This document shows, in pieces, positions 1-6,250 of a stretch of DNA of 13,020 bases (position 1 is its first letter; each line of letters starts with the position of its first letter). The translations under genes were made by a program, and so were the position numbers. Source of the stretch: Deltaproteobacteria bacterium (GTDB lineage: Bacteria > Desulfobacterota > Syntrophorhabdia > Syntrophorhabdales > Syntrophorhabdaceae); assembly GCA_003506795.1 (NCBI GenBank), contig DNYO01000086.1, positions 1-13,020 of the forward strand. The letters run 5' to 3'. A model generated the notes under the pieces. It was not told the origin of the DNA, ran no database searches, and was given only the letters and a program-made list of their open reading frames with translations.

Positions 1-1
1 C

Positions 2-1009
2 TACGTGGACCACGTCCTTTCTTCGGCAAAAAGGGCGGTAAACCTGACGAACAGTCTTTTGGCTTTCAGCAGGAAACAAGCCGTGAATCTTGAACCCAAC
101 GGGATCAACGAGATCATAACCGGTGTGCAGAAGCTCCTGGAAAGGCTTCTCCACGAGGATATAGAACTGCGTGTCCAGCTCTGTCCGAAAGACGTTACGA
201 TAATGGCCGACCGTACGCAGATCGAACAGATTCTGATGAACCTATCCACCAATGCCCGGGATGCAATGACGAAAACCCGCATCCTGACCATCACCACCGG
301 GCAGGCATCGATCGATAGGGCCTTCATCGGCAAACACGGCTATGGAAGGGTGGGAACCTATGCCCGGCTGTCGGTGACCGATACAGGGCACGGAATAGAC
401 GACAAGGTGAAAGAGCATATTTTCGAACCTTTCTTCACCACGAAGGAGGAAGGCAAAGGTACCGGGCTTGGACTTTCCACGGTATACGGTATCGTGAAAC
501 AACATGACGGGTATATTACGGTTGATAGCGAACCGGGCAAGGGAACGACATTCCATCTCTATTTTCCCTCCGTACGGGTCAAGAGGGAAAAAGCGAGACA
601 GATCGAAGCAAAAATGCCCTCAGGCACGGAGACGATCCTCGTGGCTGAAGACGACACCGTGACCCTCGAGCTGATGAAGGAGATACTCGGGGAATACGGC
701 TATACCGTGATAGGCGCGGCGGATGGGGAAGAGGCGGTCCGAAGTTTTGCACAGCATCGCCACAAGATCGGGCTCGTCATTATCGATGTGATAATGCCGA
801 AGAAAAACGGCATGGAGGTATACGCCGAAATAAGCGCGCTGGACCCCGCTGTCAATGTCCTCTTCATAAGCGGCCATGCACACGACATCGTGCTTGACAA
901 GGGCATCATTGCAGGTAGAAGCAATTTTCTTTCGAAGCCGATAACACCCGACCTGCTGCTTGATAGATTAAGAACACTTCTTGACAAAAAGGCGCGCCCC
1001 GCGCCTTAA
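2..1009 (+). CDS. Hybrid sensor histidine kinase with C-terminal receiver domain (5' end missing)
   Basis: This is the C-terminal part of a cytoplasmic signalling kinase; the reading frame is open to the left edge, so the start, the sensor domain and the phospho-accepting His lie outside. Counting from the GTG at position 5, residues 3-25 look like the second helix of the dimerisation domain (ending AFSRKQ). The ATPase domain follows: N-box with N83, G1 box DTGHGI at 126-131, F-box FEPFFTTK at 140-147, and G2 box GKGTGLGLS at 150-158. A receiver domain spans about 209-325, with the acidic pair D216/D217, phospho-acceptor D261 (in IIDVIMP), S289 and K311 (in SKP). All key residues are present, so both modules look functional. 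No output domain or partner regulator is visible, so the pathway controlled is unknown. The next gene lies about 190-300 bases away and is probably unrelated. Confidence 0.93.
   Translation, partial: YVDHVLSSAKRAVNLTNSLLAFSRKQAVNLEPNGINEIITGVQKLLERLLHEDIELRVQLCPKDVTIMADRTQIEQILMNLSTNARDAMTKTRILTITTGQASIDRAFIGKHGYGRVGTYARLSVTDTGHGIDDKVKEHIFEPFFTTKEEGKGTGLGLSTVYGIVKQHDGYITVDSEPGKGTTFHLYFPSVRVKREKARQIEAKMPSGTETILVAEDDTVTLELMKEILGEYGYTVIGAADGEEAVRSFAQHRHKIGLVIIDVIMPKKNGMEVYAEISALDPAVNVLFISGHAHDIVLDKGIIAGRSNFLSKPITPDLLLDRLRTLLDKKARPAP
989..1007 (+). terminator. Possible weak terminator hairpin at the end of the histidine kinase
   Basis: A perfect 7-base inverted repeat, AAGGCGC and GCGCCTT, with a 5-base loop overlaps the stop codon of the kinase. 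The stem is GC-rich, but it is followed only by AATATTTG, not a proper T-run. It may act as a weak intrinsic terminator or just as an mRNA 3' hairpin. Confidence 0.35.
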
Positions 1010-1196
1010 TATTTGTCGAATATCCCCTGTATCTGTGCAGGCCGCGAAGTCTTAGCCAGGACAAGCAATGCCTGTCGCGCTTCACGGCGAGGTTCAGGAA
1101 ATGAATCCGAATTGTCTCGCCCTTATTGTTTTATTCCACATTTCCTCTTTCCGGTGTAAAGTATCGGATAATACAAATCCCATTCAGGGGGCAGGC
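1010..1196. other. Intergenic stretch with one weak promoter-like element
   Basis: I see no coding region, RNA gene or repeat that I can support here. An open frame begins at 1068, but its first 43 codons do not look like protein of any family I know. A GATAAT hexamer at 1167-1172 resembles a -10 box and lies 24 bases before the ATG of the DJ-1 remnant at 1197. No convincing -35 box stands 16-18 bases upstream of it. Confidence 0.3.
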
Positions 1197-1286
1197 ATGA
1201 ATTTCGGCATTCTCGTTTTTCCAGGAGTTGAGGAATTGGATGGGATATTCCCGGTATGTGGGCGAGACACGCAGATGGCTATCTGA
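1197..1286 (+). pseudogene. Remnant of a DJ-1/PfpI-family protein (N-terminus only)
   Basis: The ATG at 1197 is preceded by a ribosome-binding-like AGGGGG at 1187-1192, and the first 15 codons read MNFGILVFPGVEELD. That is the typical first beta strand and turn of the DJ-1/PfpI (class I glutamine amidotransferase-like) superfamily, whose members usually run on for about 180-230 residues. Here the reading departs from the family pattern after ELD (GIFPVCGRDTQMAI) and stops at codon 30. No nucleophile-elbow Cys motif or later family sequence is seen before the next gene starts at 1316. The likely explanation is a large internal deletion or decay of a once intact gene. A chance match or a short leader peptide cannot be ruled out. 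Many DJ-1-type proteins act on reactive carbonyls, as do some VOC proteins, so the former gene and its neighbour may have been functionally linked. Confidence 0.55.
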
Positions 1287-1315
1287 AACGCAAGACTTGA
1301 TCGGAGGTAGCTGCC

Positions 1316-1762
1316 ATGAAATGCGTCAATATTCATCACGTAGGCTTATGGGTCAGAGATATGGACGGGATGATCGCTTTTTTCACCGGGACAATGGGAT
1401 TTCGCCTGGTGACCCGAAACCCCCGCGGCAGCATGGGGCCCGGGGAACGGGCGATGGTTGACGCAGGAGACGGTCAGTTCGTAGAACTTCTAACGGAGCC
1501 GAATGTTGCGCCTCGCCCGGATTTTCCCGTTCATCCGGCCGGGCATGTAGCCGGGGTGCTCCACCTGTGCCTGAGAGTGACGGATCTTCCCGCCTGGAAA
1601 GAGAAGCTGCGTTCCGGGGGATATGAGGTCACGGGGCCTGTTCCCGAGACAGGCTTCGGCAGTACGGAGCTCGGGATGCTCCGGCTCATGTTCTTTACCG
1701 GACCCGAGGGGCTGGGCTTCGAACTTTTCGAATTCGAGGAGGAGCTCCCGATCAAAAAGTGA
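1316..1762 (+). CDS. Glyoxalase-fold (VOC superfamily) metalloenzyme
   Basis: This 148-residue protein has the size and pattern of a single-polypeptide VOC (vicinal oxygen chelate) protein with two beta-alpha-beta-beta-beta halves. The N-terminal half begins HHVGLWVRD and the C-terminal half begins near HLCLRVTD. The four expected metal ligands appear at H8, E57 (in FVELL), H83 and E136 (in GFELFEF), so a divalent-metal enzyme acting on a small alpha-oxo or hydroxy-acyl substrate is likely. It could be a lactoylglutathione lyase, a methylmalonyl-CoA epimerase-like enzyme or a resistance-type dioxygenase relative; the substrate cannot be told from sequence. The start is well supported: GGAGG at 1303-1307 lies 8 bases before the ATG. 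Its stop overlaps the possible GTG start of the following radical SAM gene (GTGA), suggesting co-translation. Confidence 0.85.
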   Translation: MKCVNIHHVGLWVRDMDGMIAFFTGTMGFRLVTRNPRGSMGPGERAMVDAGDGQFVELLTEPNVAPRPDFPVHPAGHVAGVLHLCLRVTDLPAWKEKLRSGGYEVTGPVPETGFGSTELGMLRLMFFTGPEGLGFELFEFEEELPIKK

Positions 1763-2847
1763 CCCTTCGCCTGTCCGGCGCTTGCATTCGGCCGCCCATG
1801 GAAAGATTTGCATTCCGGGCAGGAAACGATGGACAATATGACAGGTTCAAAACGATGGTCGTACCGGTCTTTCTCCCCCATTCAGGCTGCAATGAACGCT
1901 GTATCTACTGTCACCAGGGATACATCACGGACATTGGCGAAAAGAGTTTCAAAGAACGGGTCGACAGCGCCCTTCAGGGACGGGTCGAGCCCTGCGAGGT
2001 GGGTCTCTTCGGCGGCAACATCTTCGGGATGGAGCCCGCCTCCCTTGAAAGGCTTTTTTCCTGTTTCGACGAACACCGCGGGGTGGTAAAAAGTTTCCGC
2101 CTCTCAACAAAGCCGGTGCCTCTTCGGGACGAAACGATCGCCATCCTCAAGAGAAACGGCGTCGACATCATCGAACTGGGCATACCGACGTTCAACGACG
2201 CCATTCTTGCCGCCGTCAACAGGGCTCACACCGCGCGGGATCTTTTTCTGGCATATGAGAGGCTCGGCGGTGAGGGATTCAGGCTCGCCCTCCAATTCAT
2301 GGTAGGTTTGCCCGGCGAGTCACAAGGCGATATCGAGGAAACGGTTGCGAACATGATCAGACTCCGGCCGGTCTATATCCGCATCTATCCCCTCGTCGTC
2401 CTGAGGAACACACCCCTCTTCGCACTCTACTCAAGGGGTGATTTCGTCCCCATCCCCTTTGATGAAGCTCTCGACCGGGCCTGTCTTATCTATCTCAACG
2501 CGATGAAACACAACATCGACGTTGTCAATGTGGGCCTTACCGACAACGAAATGGTCAGGGACATGGTCGCCGGCGGGTTCTACCATCCGGCCTACGGTTT
2601 TCTCGTTCAATCACGAATATTCCTGAGGGCCGTTGAGGGCGCACTCAAAAGGCTTGACGGTCCGAAAGAGATCACGGTTATTCTCCACAACAACGATATT
2701 CCCCTGCTTGTAGGCCACAGGCGGGAAAACCTGTCACGGTTCGCCGCGATGGGACTTAAATTGCGCTGGGAGCCCTCGGGAGAAAGGCGAGGCGCCTTCA
2801 AGATCGTAAGCGGGACACAGAGGGTTGAAGCATCGGTGGTCGATTGA
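1759..2847 (+). CDS. Elp3-like radical SAM protein
   Basis: This is an iron-sulfur enzyme that uses S-adenosylmethionine to make a radical. The cluster motif CNERCIYC (CX3CX2C) is at residues 44-51, counting from the GTG at 1759, and directly follows the strand MVVPVFLPHSG. That placement is characteristic of a bacterial Elp3/oxygen-independent coproporphyrinogen oxidase-like family of unknown function. Later parts fit a TIM-barrel core: LFGGNIFG near 75-82 (the GGE-equivalent), ELGIPTFND near 138-146 and MVGLPGES near 180-187. The tail (GGFYHPAYGFLVQSRIFL) is typical of the same family. No acetyltransferase domain follows, unlike true Elp3. The start is uncertain. GTG 1759 overlaps the previous stop, ATG 1798 has no ribosome site, and ATG 1855, with ACAGG 9 bases upstream, would begin just before the family's usual first strand. 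The true protein may therefore be 32 residues shorter. Confidence 0.85.
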   Translation: MTLRLSGACIRPPMERFAFRAGNDGQYDRFKTMVVPVFLPHSGCNERCIYCHQGYITDIGEKSFKERVDSALQGRVEPCEVGLFGGNIFGMEPASLERLFSCFDEHRGVVKSFRLSTKPVPLRDETIAILKRNGVDIIELGIPTFNDAILAAVNRAHTARDLFLAYERLGGEGFRLALQFMVGLPGESQGDIEETVANMIRLRPVYIRIYPLVVLRNTPLFALYSRGDFVPIPFDEALDRACLIYLNAMKHNIDVVNVGLTDNEMVRDMVAGGFYHPAYGFLVQSRIFLRAVEGALKRLDGPKEITVILHNNDIPLLVGHRRENLSRFAAMGLKLRWEPSGERRGAFKIVSGTQRVEASVVD

Positions 2848-2855
2848 TCGATCTG

Positions 2856-2885
2856 CCCGATTGAGCCCGGAGTCGGTAAATCGGG
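2856..2885. terminator. Inverted repeat between convergent genes, possible bidirectional terminator
   Basis: CCCGATT at 2856-2862 and AATCGGG at 2879-2885 are perfect 7-base complements with a 16-base loop. They sit in the 48-base gap between the ends of the radical SAM gene and the kinase gene. No T-run follows on either strand, so this is a weak candidate. Confidence 0.25.
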
Positions 2886-2895
2886 ACACGTCCTC

Positions 2896-4302
2896 TTACC
2901 ATTTGTCTGTTACCAGCCCCGAAACCCCTTCATAGACAATAGGCTCATTGAGTGACCTGGTGGAGACTTCCCTGAATAGCTTCTTCCTGTCGGTGTCGAT
3001 GAGGGAAACAAGGCGCAGGAAGAATCGGATGCGGTCGCGCGCGGATATACGTTTCGGGATGGTGGTGTTAAGCTGGCAAAAGGCCTTTTTGAGGATCTCC
3101 CCAGTGATCCTGGTGAAGCGGATGTCCTCAACATCGAGAAACAAGAAGCCCCCGGAGTCGAGGACGAAGACGTTGCAGGCCTTTAAGTCCCTGTGAGTGA
3201 TGTTCCATGTCATGGCATCCAGGAAAAAGGCGGCGAGGGCGTCGATAAAAAGTTTTCGCCGCCTCGTGCCCATGGCGTCATAATTTCTGTCGAGATAACG
3301 GTCCAGTTCTTCTCCCTTGCCCGTCAGGTCTTCCATGGCTATGTACCCGCCGGCACCCCGGGAAGGGATGGCCGCGCGGAATGCAGCCGGTGTCACAGCC
3401 TTGTGCATGTATTCCAGAACGACGTGGTTTCTCCATGCGGTCTTTTGGCGTCGCGTTCCCGAGTATGTTTTTCTCACGTGGCCGGCGAAGCGCTCCACCT
3501 TTACCTTCCTGTCACTCTTGAGCGTTGCCACGTAGGCGCCGTCGGCGCACTGTTCCCGGCCGCGTATGAAGAGGTTCGTTCCCCGCCGGCGAACGACGGA
3601 GGTGTCCCGGAAGGCCCGTGTCATCTTGTTCACTACCCATCTGCCGCGCAAGGCCTCCACGGCATCCGTCGTTTTCTTTCTCATTTCGGGGCTTGCCGCG
3701 TACCGGCTGAAGAAGATGTCCCTTTCGCGGGGATTTATATCGTAATAGATGGTGCCCAGGGCATGTGTCAGGTTGGCCAGTTCGTCGTTGTCGGAAAAGG
3801 ACCTCCTGACGCTAACCTTGTGCAGGTCCACGAGATGAAGCTTTTTCCCTGAAACCAGAATATTGTCAAGGTGCAGGTCATCGTGGCGGACTTTCTTTTC
3901 CTTGAGAAGGAGGAGGAAATCGGCGAGCTGATTGAGAAGGCCCTCCCGGTCCGGGTCGTTCTTCATGAGGACGAGGAGGGTTGTCCCGTCGATAAATTCT
4001 TCCGCGATGGCAGAGACCCTGTCGCCAATGCCGTATCCCAGCGGAACGGGGGCGGGAACCCCGATCGACGCGAGCCTCCGGGCGATGATGAATTCCTTCT
4101 TGCCCCGCGGGGCGAAAAGGGAACGTATGCGCCCGGCCACTCCCTTTTCACTGAAGGTCTTGATAAACACCTTTTGCCCGTCCGATTCGCAAACCCGGTA
4201 GCTTCGCCTTTCTCCCCGGGGATGCGTGAGGTCTTTGAGGATGGGAAGGAGACGCGGGTTTTCCAGGAACCAGGTGAATTCTCTTGAGGGTAATTCTTTC
4301 AT
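2896..4302 (-). CDS. Tandem lipopolysaccharide-kinase-like protein (two WaaP/InaA-type domains)
   Basis: This 468-residue cytoplasmic protein carries two protein-kinase-fold domains of the type that phosphorylates lipopolysaccharide core sugars. In domain 1 (about 30-215) I see the ATP-binding K48 (VFIKTF), helix-C E70, a catalytic loop HDDLHLDN at 140-147 and the metal-binding D159 in LVDLH. In domain 2 (about 240-450) I see K278 (VRKTY), the catalytic loop HRDLKACN at 370-377 and D390 in LFLDVED. Both active sites therefore look complete. WaaP, KdkA and InaA family members usually have a single domain. The start ATG at 4302 is preceded by GGAAGA. The open frame extends 74 codons further upstream, but that part looks non-coding (Ser/Thr-rich, low similarity to protein) and crosses the shared promoter region. 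The gene diverges from the methyltransferase at 4463. The likely substrate is a core sugar or lipid A-linked Kdo or heptose, but that is inference. Confidence 0.85.
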   Translation of the reverse strand: MKELPSREFTWFLENPRLLPILKDLTHPRGERRSYRVCESDGQKVFIKTFSEKGVAGRIRSLFAPRGKKEFIIARRLASIGVPAPVPLGYGIGDRVSAIAEEFIDGTTLLVLMKNDPDREGLLNQLADFLLLLKEKKVRHDDLHLDNILVSGKKLHLVDLHKVSVRRSFSDNDELANLTHALGTIYYDINPRERDIFFSRYAASPEMRKKTTDAVEALRGRWVVNKMTRAFRDTSVVRRRGTNLFIRGREQCADGAYVATLKSDRKVKVERFAGHVRKTYSGTRRQKTAWRNHVVLEYMHKAVTPAAFRAAIPSRGAGGYIAMEDLTGKGEELDRYLDRNYDAMGTRRRKLFIDALAAFFLDAMTWNITHRDLKACNVFVLDSGGFLFLDVEDIRFTRITGEILKKAFCQLNTTIPKRISARDRIRFFLRLVSLIDTDRKKLFREVSTRSLNEPIVYEGVSGLVTDKW

Positions 4303-4462
4303 ATTCTTCCGGCGATGAGTCCGTTGAAAATCACTATACAACAGAGAGTCACAAATAACCAGAGCATTTGTGGCGACATTTGTATTGACATCACGACGCA
4401 CCAGGGTGAAAATATGGCGTTTTCCATATGACAGAAAATAGAAGGAAGAGGTGCTGACACTT
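4303..4462. promoter_or_regulatory. Divergent promoter region with palindromic operator candidate
   Basis: This gap separates the divergent kinase and methyltransferase genes and is visibly richer in A/T than its surroundings. For the + strand gene there is a perfect -35 box TTGACA at 4385-4390. After a 17-base spacer comes GAAAAT at 4408-4413, which matches the -10 consensus at 4 of 6 positions. An 18-base palindrome, ATATGGcgttttCCATAT, at 4412-4429 covers the expected start of transcription and so could be a repressor site. Upstream of the -35 are ATTTGT half-sites at 4366-4371 and 4378-4383 and an inverted copy (ACAAAT) at 4351-4356. For the - strand gene, TATAGT reads from 4338 down to 4333, but its -35 region is poor. 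Confidence 0.5.
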
Positions 4463-5182
4463 ATGGGTGGAATCGTCAAAGAGGCCAAACGGGGAATCAG
4501 AAAGGTAAGGAAGTTTCTCGACAAACGTGCTTACGGTGATCCGAAGCTGGAGAAGGACATCGTTACCGGTTTCCACAGGCTGTACTATGACGCGGCCTCG
4601 CTGGGAAAGACCTGGAAAAACACCCGCTGGCTCGGTGTATATACACAGAAATGCCCTCTTGACCTGTGGATCTACCAGGAGACCCTCTGGGATAACCGTC
4701 CCGATGTTATCGTCGAATGCGGCACCGCCGAGGGAGGGACTACTCTCTATCTTGCCTCCATGTGTGACCTCATCGGCGGCGGCAGGATCGTCAGCGTCGA
4801 TATCGACACGAAGCCGAAAAGGCCTGCCCACCCCAGGATCACCTACTTAAGCGGCTCCTCGACCGCTCCTGACGTCTTTGCCGCTGTGAAGAAGCACATC
4901 ACCCGGGATGAGAAGGTCATGGTTATCCTCGACTCCGACCACAGCAAGAAGCACGTCGATGAGGAGTTGAAGATTTACAGCAACCTTGTTTCCCGGGACT
5001 GCTACCTCATCGTGGAGGATTCCAACGTCAACGGCCACCCGGTTCTCCCGGACCACGGTCCCGGCCCCATGGAGGCCATCGATGAATTCCTGCAAAAGGA
5101 TGACCGCTTCATCATCGATGACGGAAAGGAAAAGTTCTACATGACCTTCAACCCGCGCGGATATTTGAAGAGAGTGAAGTAA
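4463..5182 (+). CDS. CmcI-like ('cephalosporin hydroxylase' family) SAM-dependent O-methyltransferase
   Basis: This 239-residue class I methyltransferase belongs to the CmcI/rhamnosyl O-methyltransferase family (PF04989 type). Despite the family name, members outside antibiotic clusters usually methylate hydroxyl groups of sugars or lipids. The SAM-binding motif VECGTAEGGTTL is at 84-95, and SVDID at 111-115 supplies the acidic residue at the end of strand 2. A LDSDH motif at 156-160 and E185/D186 match the magnesium ligands of CmcI. The conserved pre-motif YTQKCPLDLWIYQE is at 60-73. I chose ATG 4463 because GGAAGAGGTG ends 10 bases before it. A GTG at 4451 is in frame but sits inside that ribosome site. 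It converges with the large glycan operon and is likely to decorate the same glycan, but its substrate is not shown by the sequence. Confidence 0.85.
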   Translation: MGGIVKEAKRGIRKVRKFLDKRAYGDPKLEKDIVTGFHRLYYDAASLGKTWKNTRWLGVYTQKCPLDLWIYQETLWDNRPDVIVECGTAEGGTTLYLASMCDLIGGGRIVSVDIDTKPKRPAHPRITYLSGSSTAPDVFAAVKKHITRDEKVMVILDSDHSKKHVDEELKIYSNLVSRDCYLIVEDSNVNGHPVLPDHGPGPMEAIDEFLQKDDRFIIDDGKEKFYMTFNPRGYLKRVK

Positions 5183-5211
5183 AGACAATCCCGGTTGGAA
5201 CGAAACGCTCG

Positions 5212-5253
5212 TCGTCCTTCTTTGAAGACGATGGGGATTTACCTTTTTTCCCC
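5212..5253. terminator. Possible terminator structures between convergent genes
   Basis: TCGTCCTTC (5212-5220) and GAAGACGA (5224-5231) form an 8-base stem with a single bulged C and a TTT loop. A run of six T follows at 5244-5249, about 12 bases after the stem. A second, weaker stem joins GGGGA (5233-5237) to TCCCC (5249-5253). They lie in the 84-base gap between the ends of the CmcI-like gene and the last glycosyltransferase gene, where termination from both sides is expected. Confidence 0.35.
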
Positions 5254-5266
5254 GAAACCCGAAACT

Positions 5267-6250
5267 CTAAACTGCTTTCAGGATCTTCACCAGTTTTGGG
5301 GCGCAGGCCTGGACCGTATAGTCTTTCAGGACGGTTTGCCGGCCCTTGAGGCCCATTTCTTTTCTCAGGGCGGGGCTGGTGATGAGAGCCGACAGCTTCT
5401 CGAGCCACTCCTCGGGTGAACGCGCATAGAAGCCGCTTACGCCGTCTGTTACTACGTCTTTGTTGACGCCCACAGGGGTGCAGACGGCCGGGACGGCAAC
5501 GCCGAAGTACTGGAGGATCTTGAGGCCGCATTTGCCTTCGGACCACAGGTCGTTCACAAGGGGCATGAGGCCGATGTCCATATCCTGAAGGTCCGCTATC
5601 TCCGTCTGTCGCGACCATATCTTCTGGATGACGGGAATGTTTTCACAGTCGATGAATACGTCACAGACGATGCTCAATTCGGCCTCGGGGTGTCTTTTCC
5701 CCAGTTCCTCGAATACGGGTTTCATCTTCTCCATGTAGTGGATGCTGCCGTGGTCGCCTATCCATCCGATCGTGACCCGTTCTTTCTTTTTGGTGTAGTC
5801 TTTGGGGATGTAACGGTCGGCGTCTATGGCGGTGGGGATGACCGCCACCCTGTCGGTGAAGGCGCGGGTCTGTTCCATAAGAAAACGGTTGCCGGCTATG
5901 ACGAAGTCGGAGGCCTTCACCATGTCGGCGAACCTCTTCATCCGTGTTTTCGAATGGGGTGAACCTGCCTTCGAGTTGCGGTACATGACGGAATCGTCGA
6001 AGTCGTAGACGATCTTCCGGGCCCGTCTCCGAACTAGGCAGAGAAGCGGCCCGCTGAAGCGTTTTCGCTGGAGGAAGAGACAATCATACCGGGGCAGGCC
6101 GCTAAAAAACCTGATCAATTCCGCCGGGGTGGCCGGGTACGCTCTTACCTCGGTTTCGATGCCTTCCGCGTTGAGGTACGGGATAAACTGCTGGACGCGG
6201 TAACGGCTTGCCGCCACCTGTTCTCCCTGGATCAGGAAGAGCACTTTCAT
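5267..6250 (-). CDS. GT-B glycosyltransferase (GT4-like), last gene of the glycan operon
   Basis: This 327-residue cytoplasmic glycosyltransferase transfers a sugar from a nucleotide donor to a growing glycan. The N-terminal strand MKVLFLIQG and the later ASRYRVQQFIPYL are typical of a GT4 subgroup that also carries KIVYDFDDSVMY (here 79-90). The C-terminal donor-binding half starts near VTIGWIGDHGSIHYM (159-173) and has DMDIGLMPLVNDLWSEGKCG near 223-242, followed by LKILQYFGVAVPAV. The start ATG at 6250 overlaps the stop of the upstream GT2 gene as ATGA, with AGGGAT about 7 bases before it. The open frame extends 32 codons further, but that part only repeats the GT2 coding region in another frame. 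Donor and acceptor cannot be told. As the last gene, it may add a terminal sugar, although gene order is not proof. Confidence 0.88.
   Translation of the reverse strand: MKVLFLIQGEQVAASRYRVQQFIPYLNAEGIETEVRAYPATPAELIRFFSGLPRYDCLFLQRKRFSGPLLCLVRRRARKIVYDFDDSVMYRNSKAGSPHSKTRMKRFADMVKASDFVIAGNRFLMEQTRAFTDRVAVIPTAIDADRYIPKDYTKKKERVTIGWIGDHGSIHYMEKMKPVFEELGKRHPEAELSIVCDVFIDCENIPVIQKIWSRQTEIADLQDMDIGLMPLVNDLWSEGKCGLKILQYFGVAVPAVCTPVGVNKDVVTDGVSGFYARSPEEWLEKLSALITSPALRKEMGLKGRQTVLKDYTVQACAPKLVKILKAV

Noticed and set aside
1068..1196. Upstream part of a 72-codon open frame running into the DJ-1 remnant
   Set aside because: Only the portion from ATG 1197 resembles a known family and has a ribosome site; the rest looks like non-coding sequence.
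4303..4524. 74-codon N-terminal extension of the tandem kinase
   Set aside because: It covers the divergent promoter region and the start of the CmcI-like gene, and the peptide does not look like coding sequence; ATG 4302 fits the protein better.
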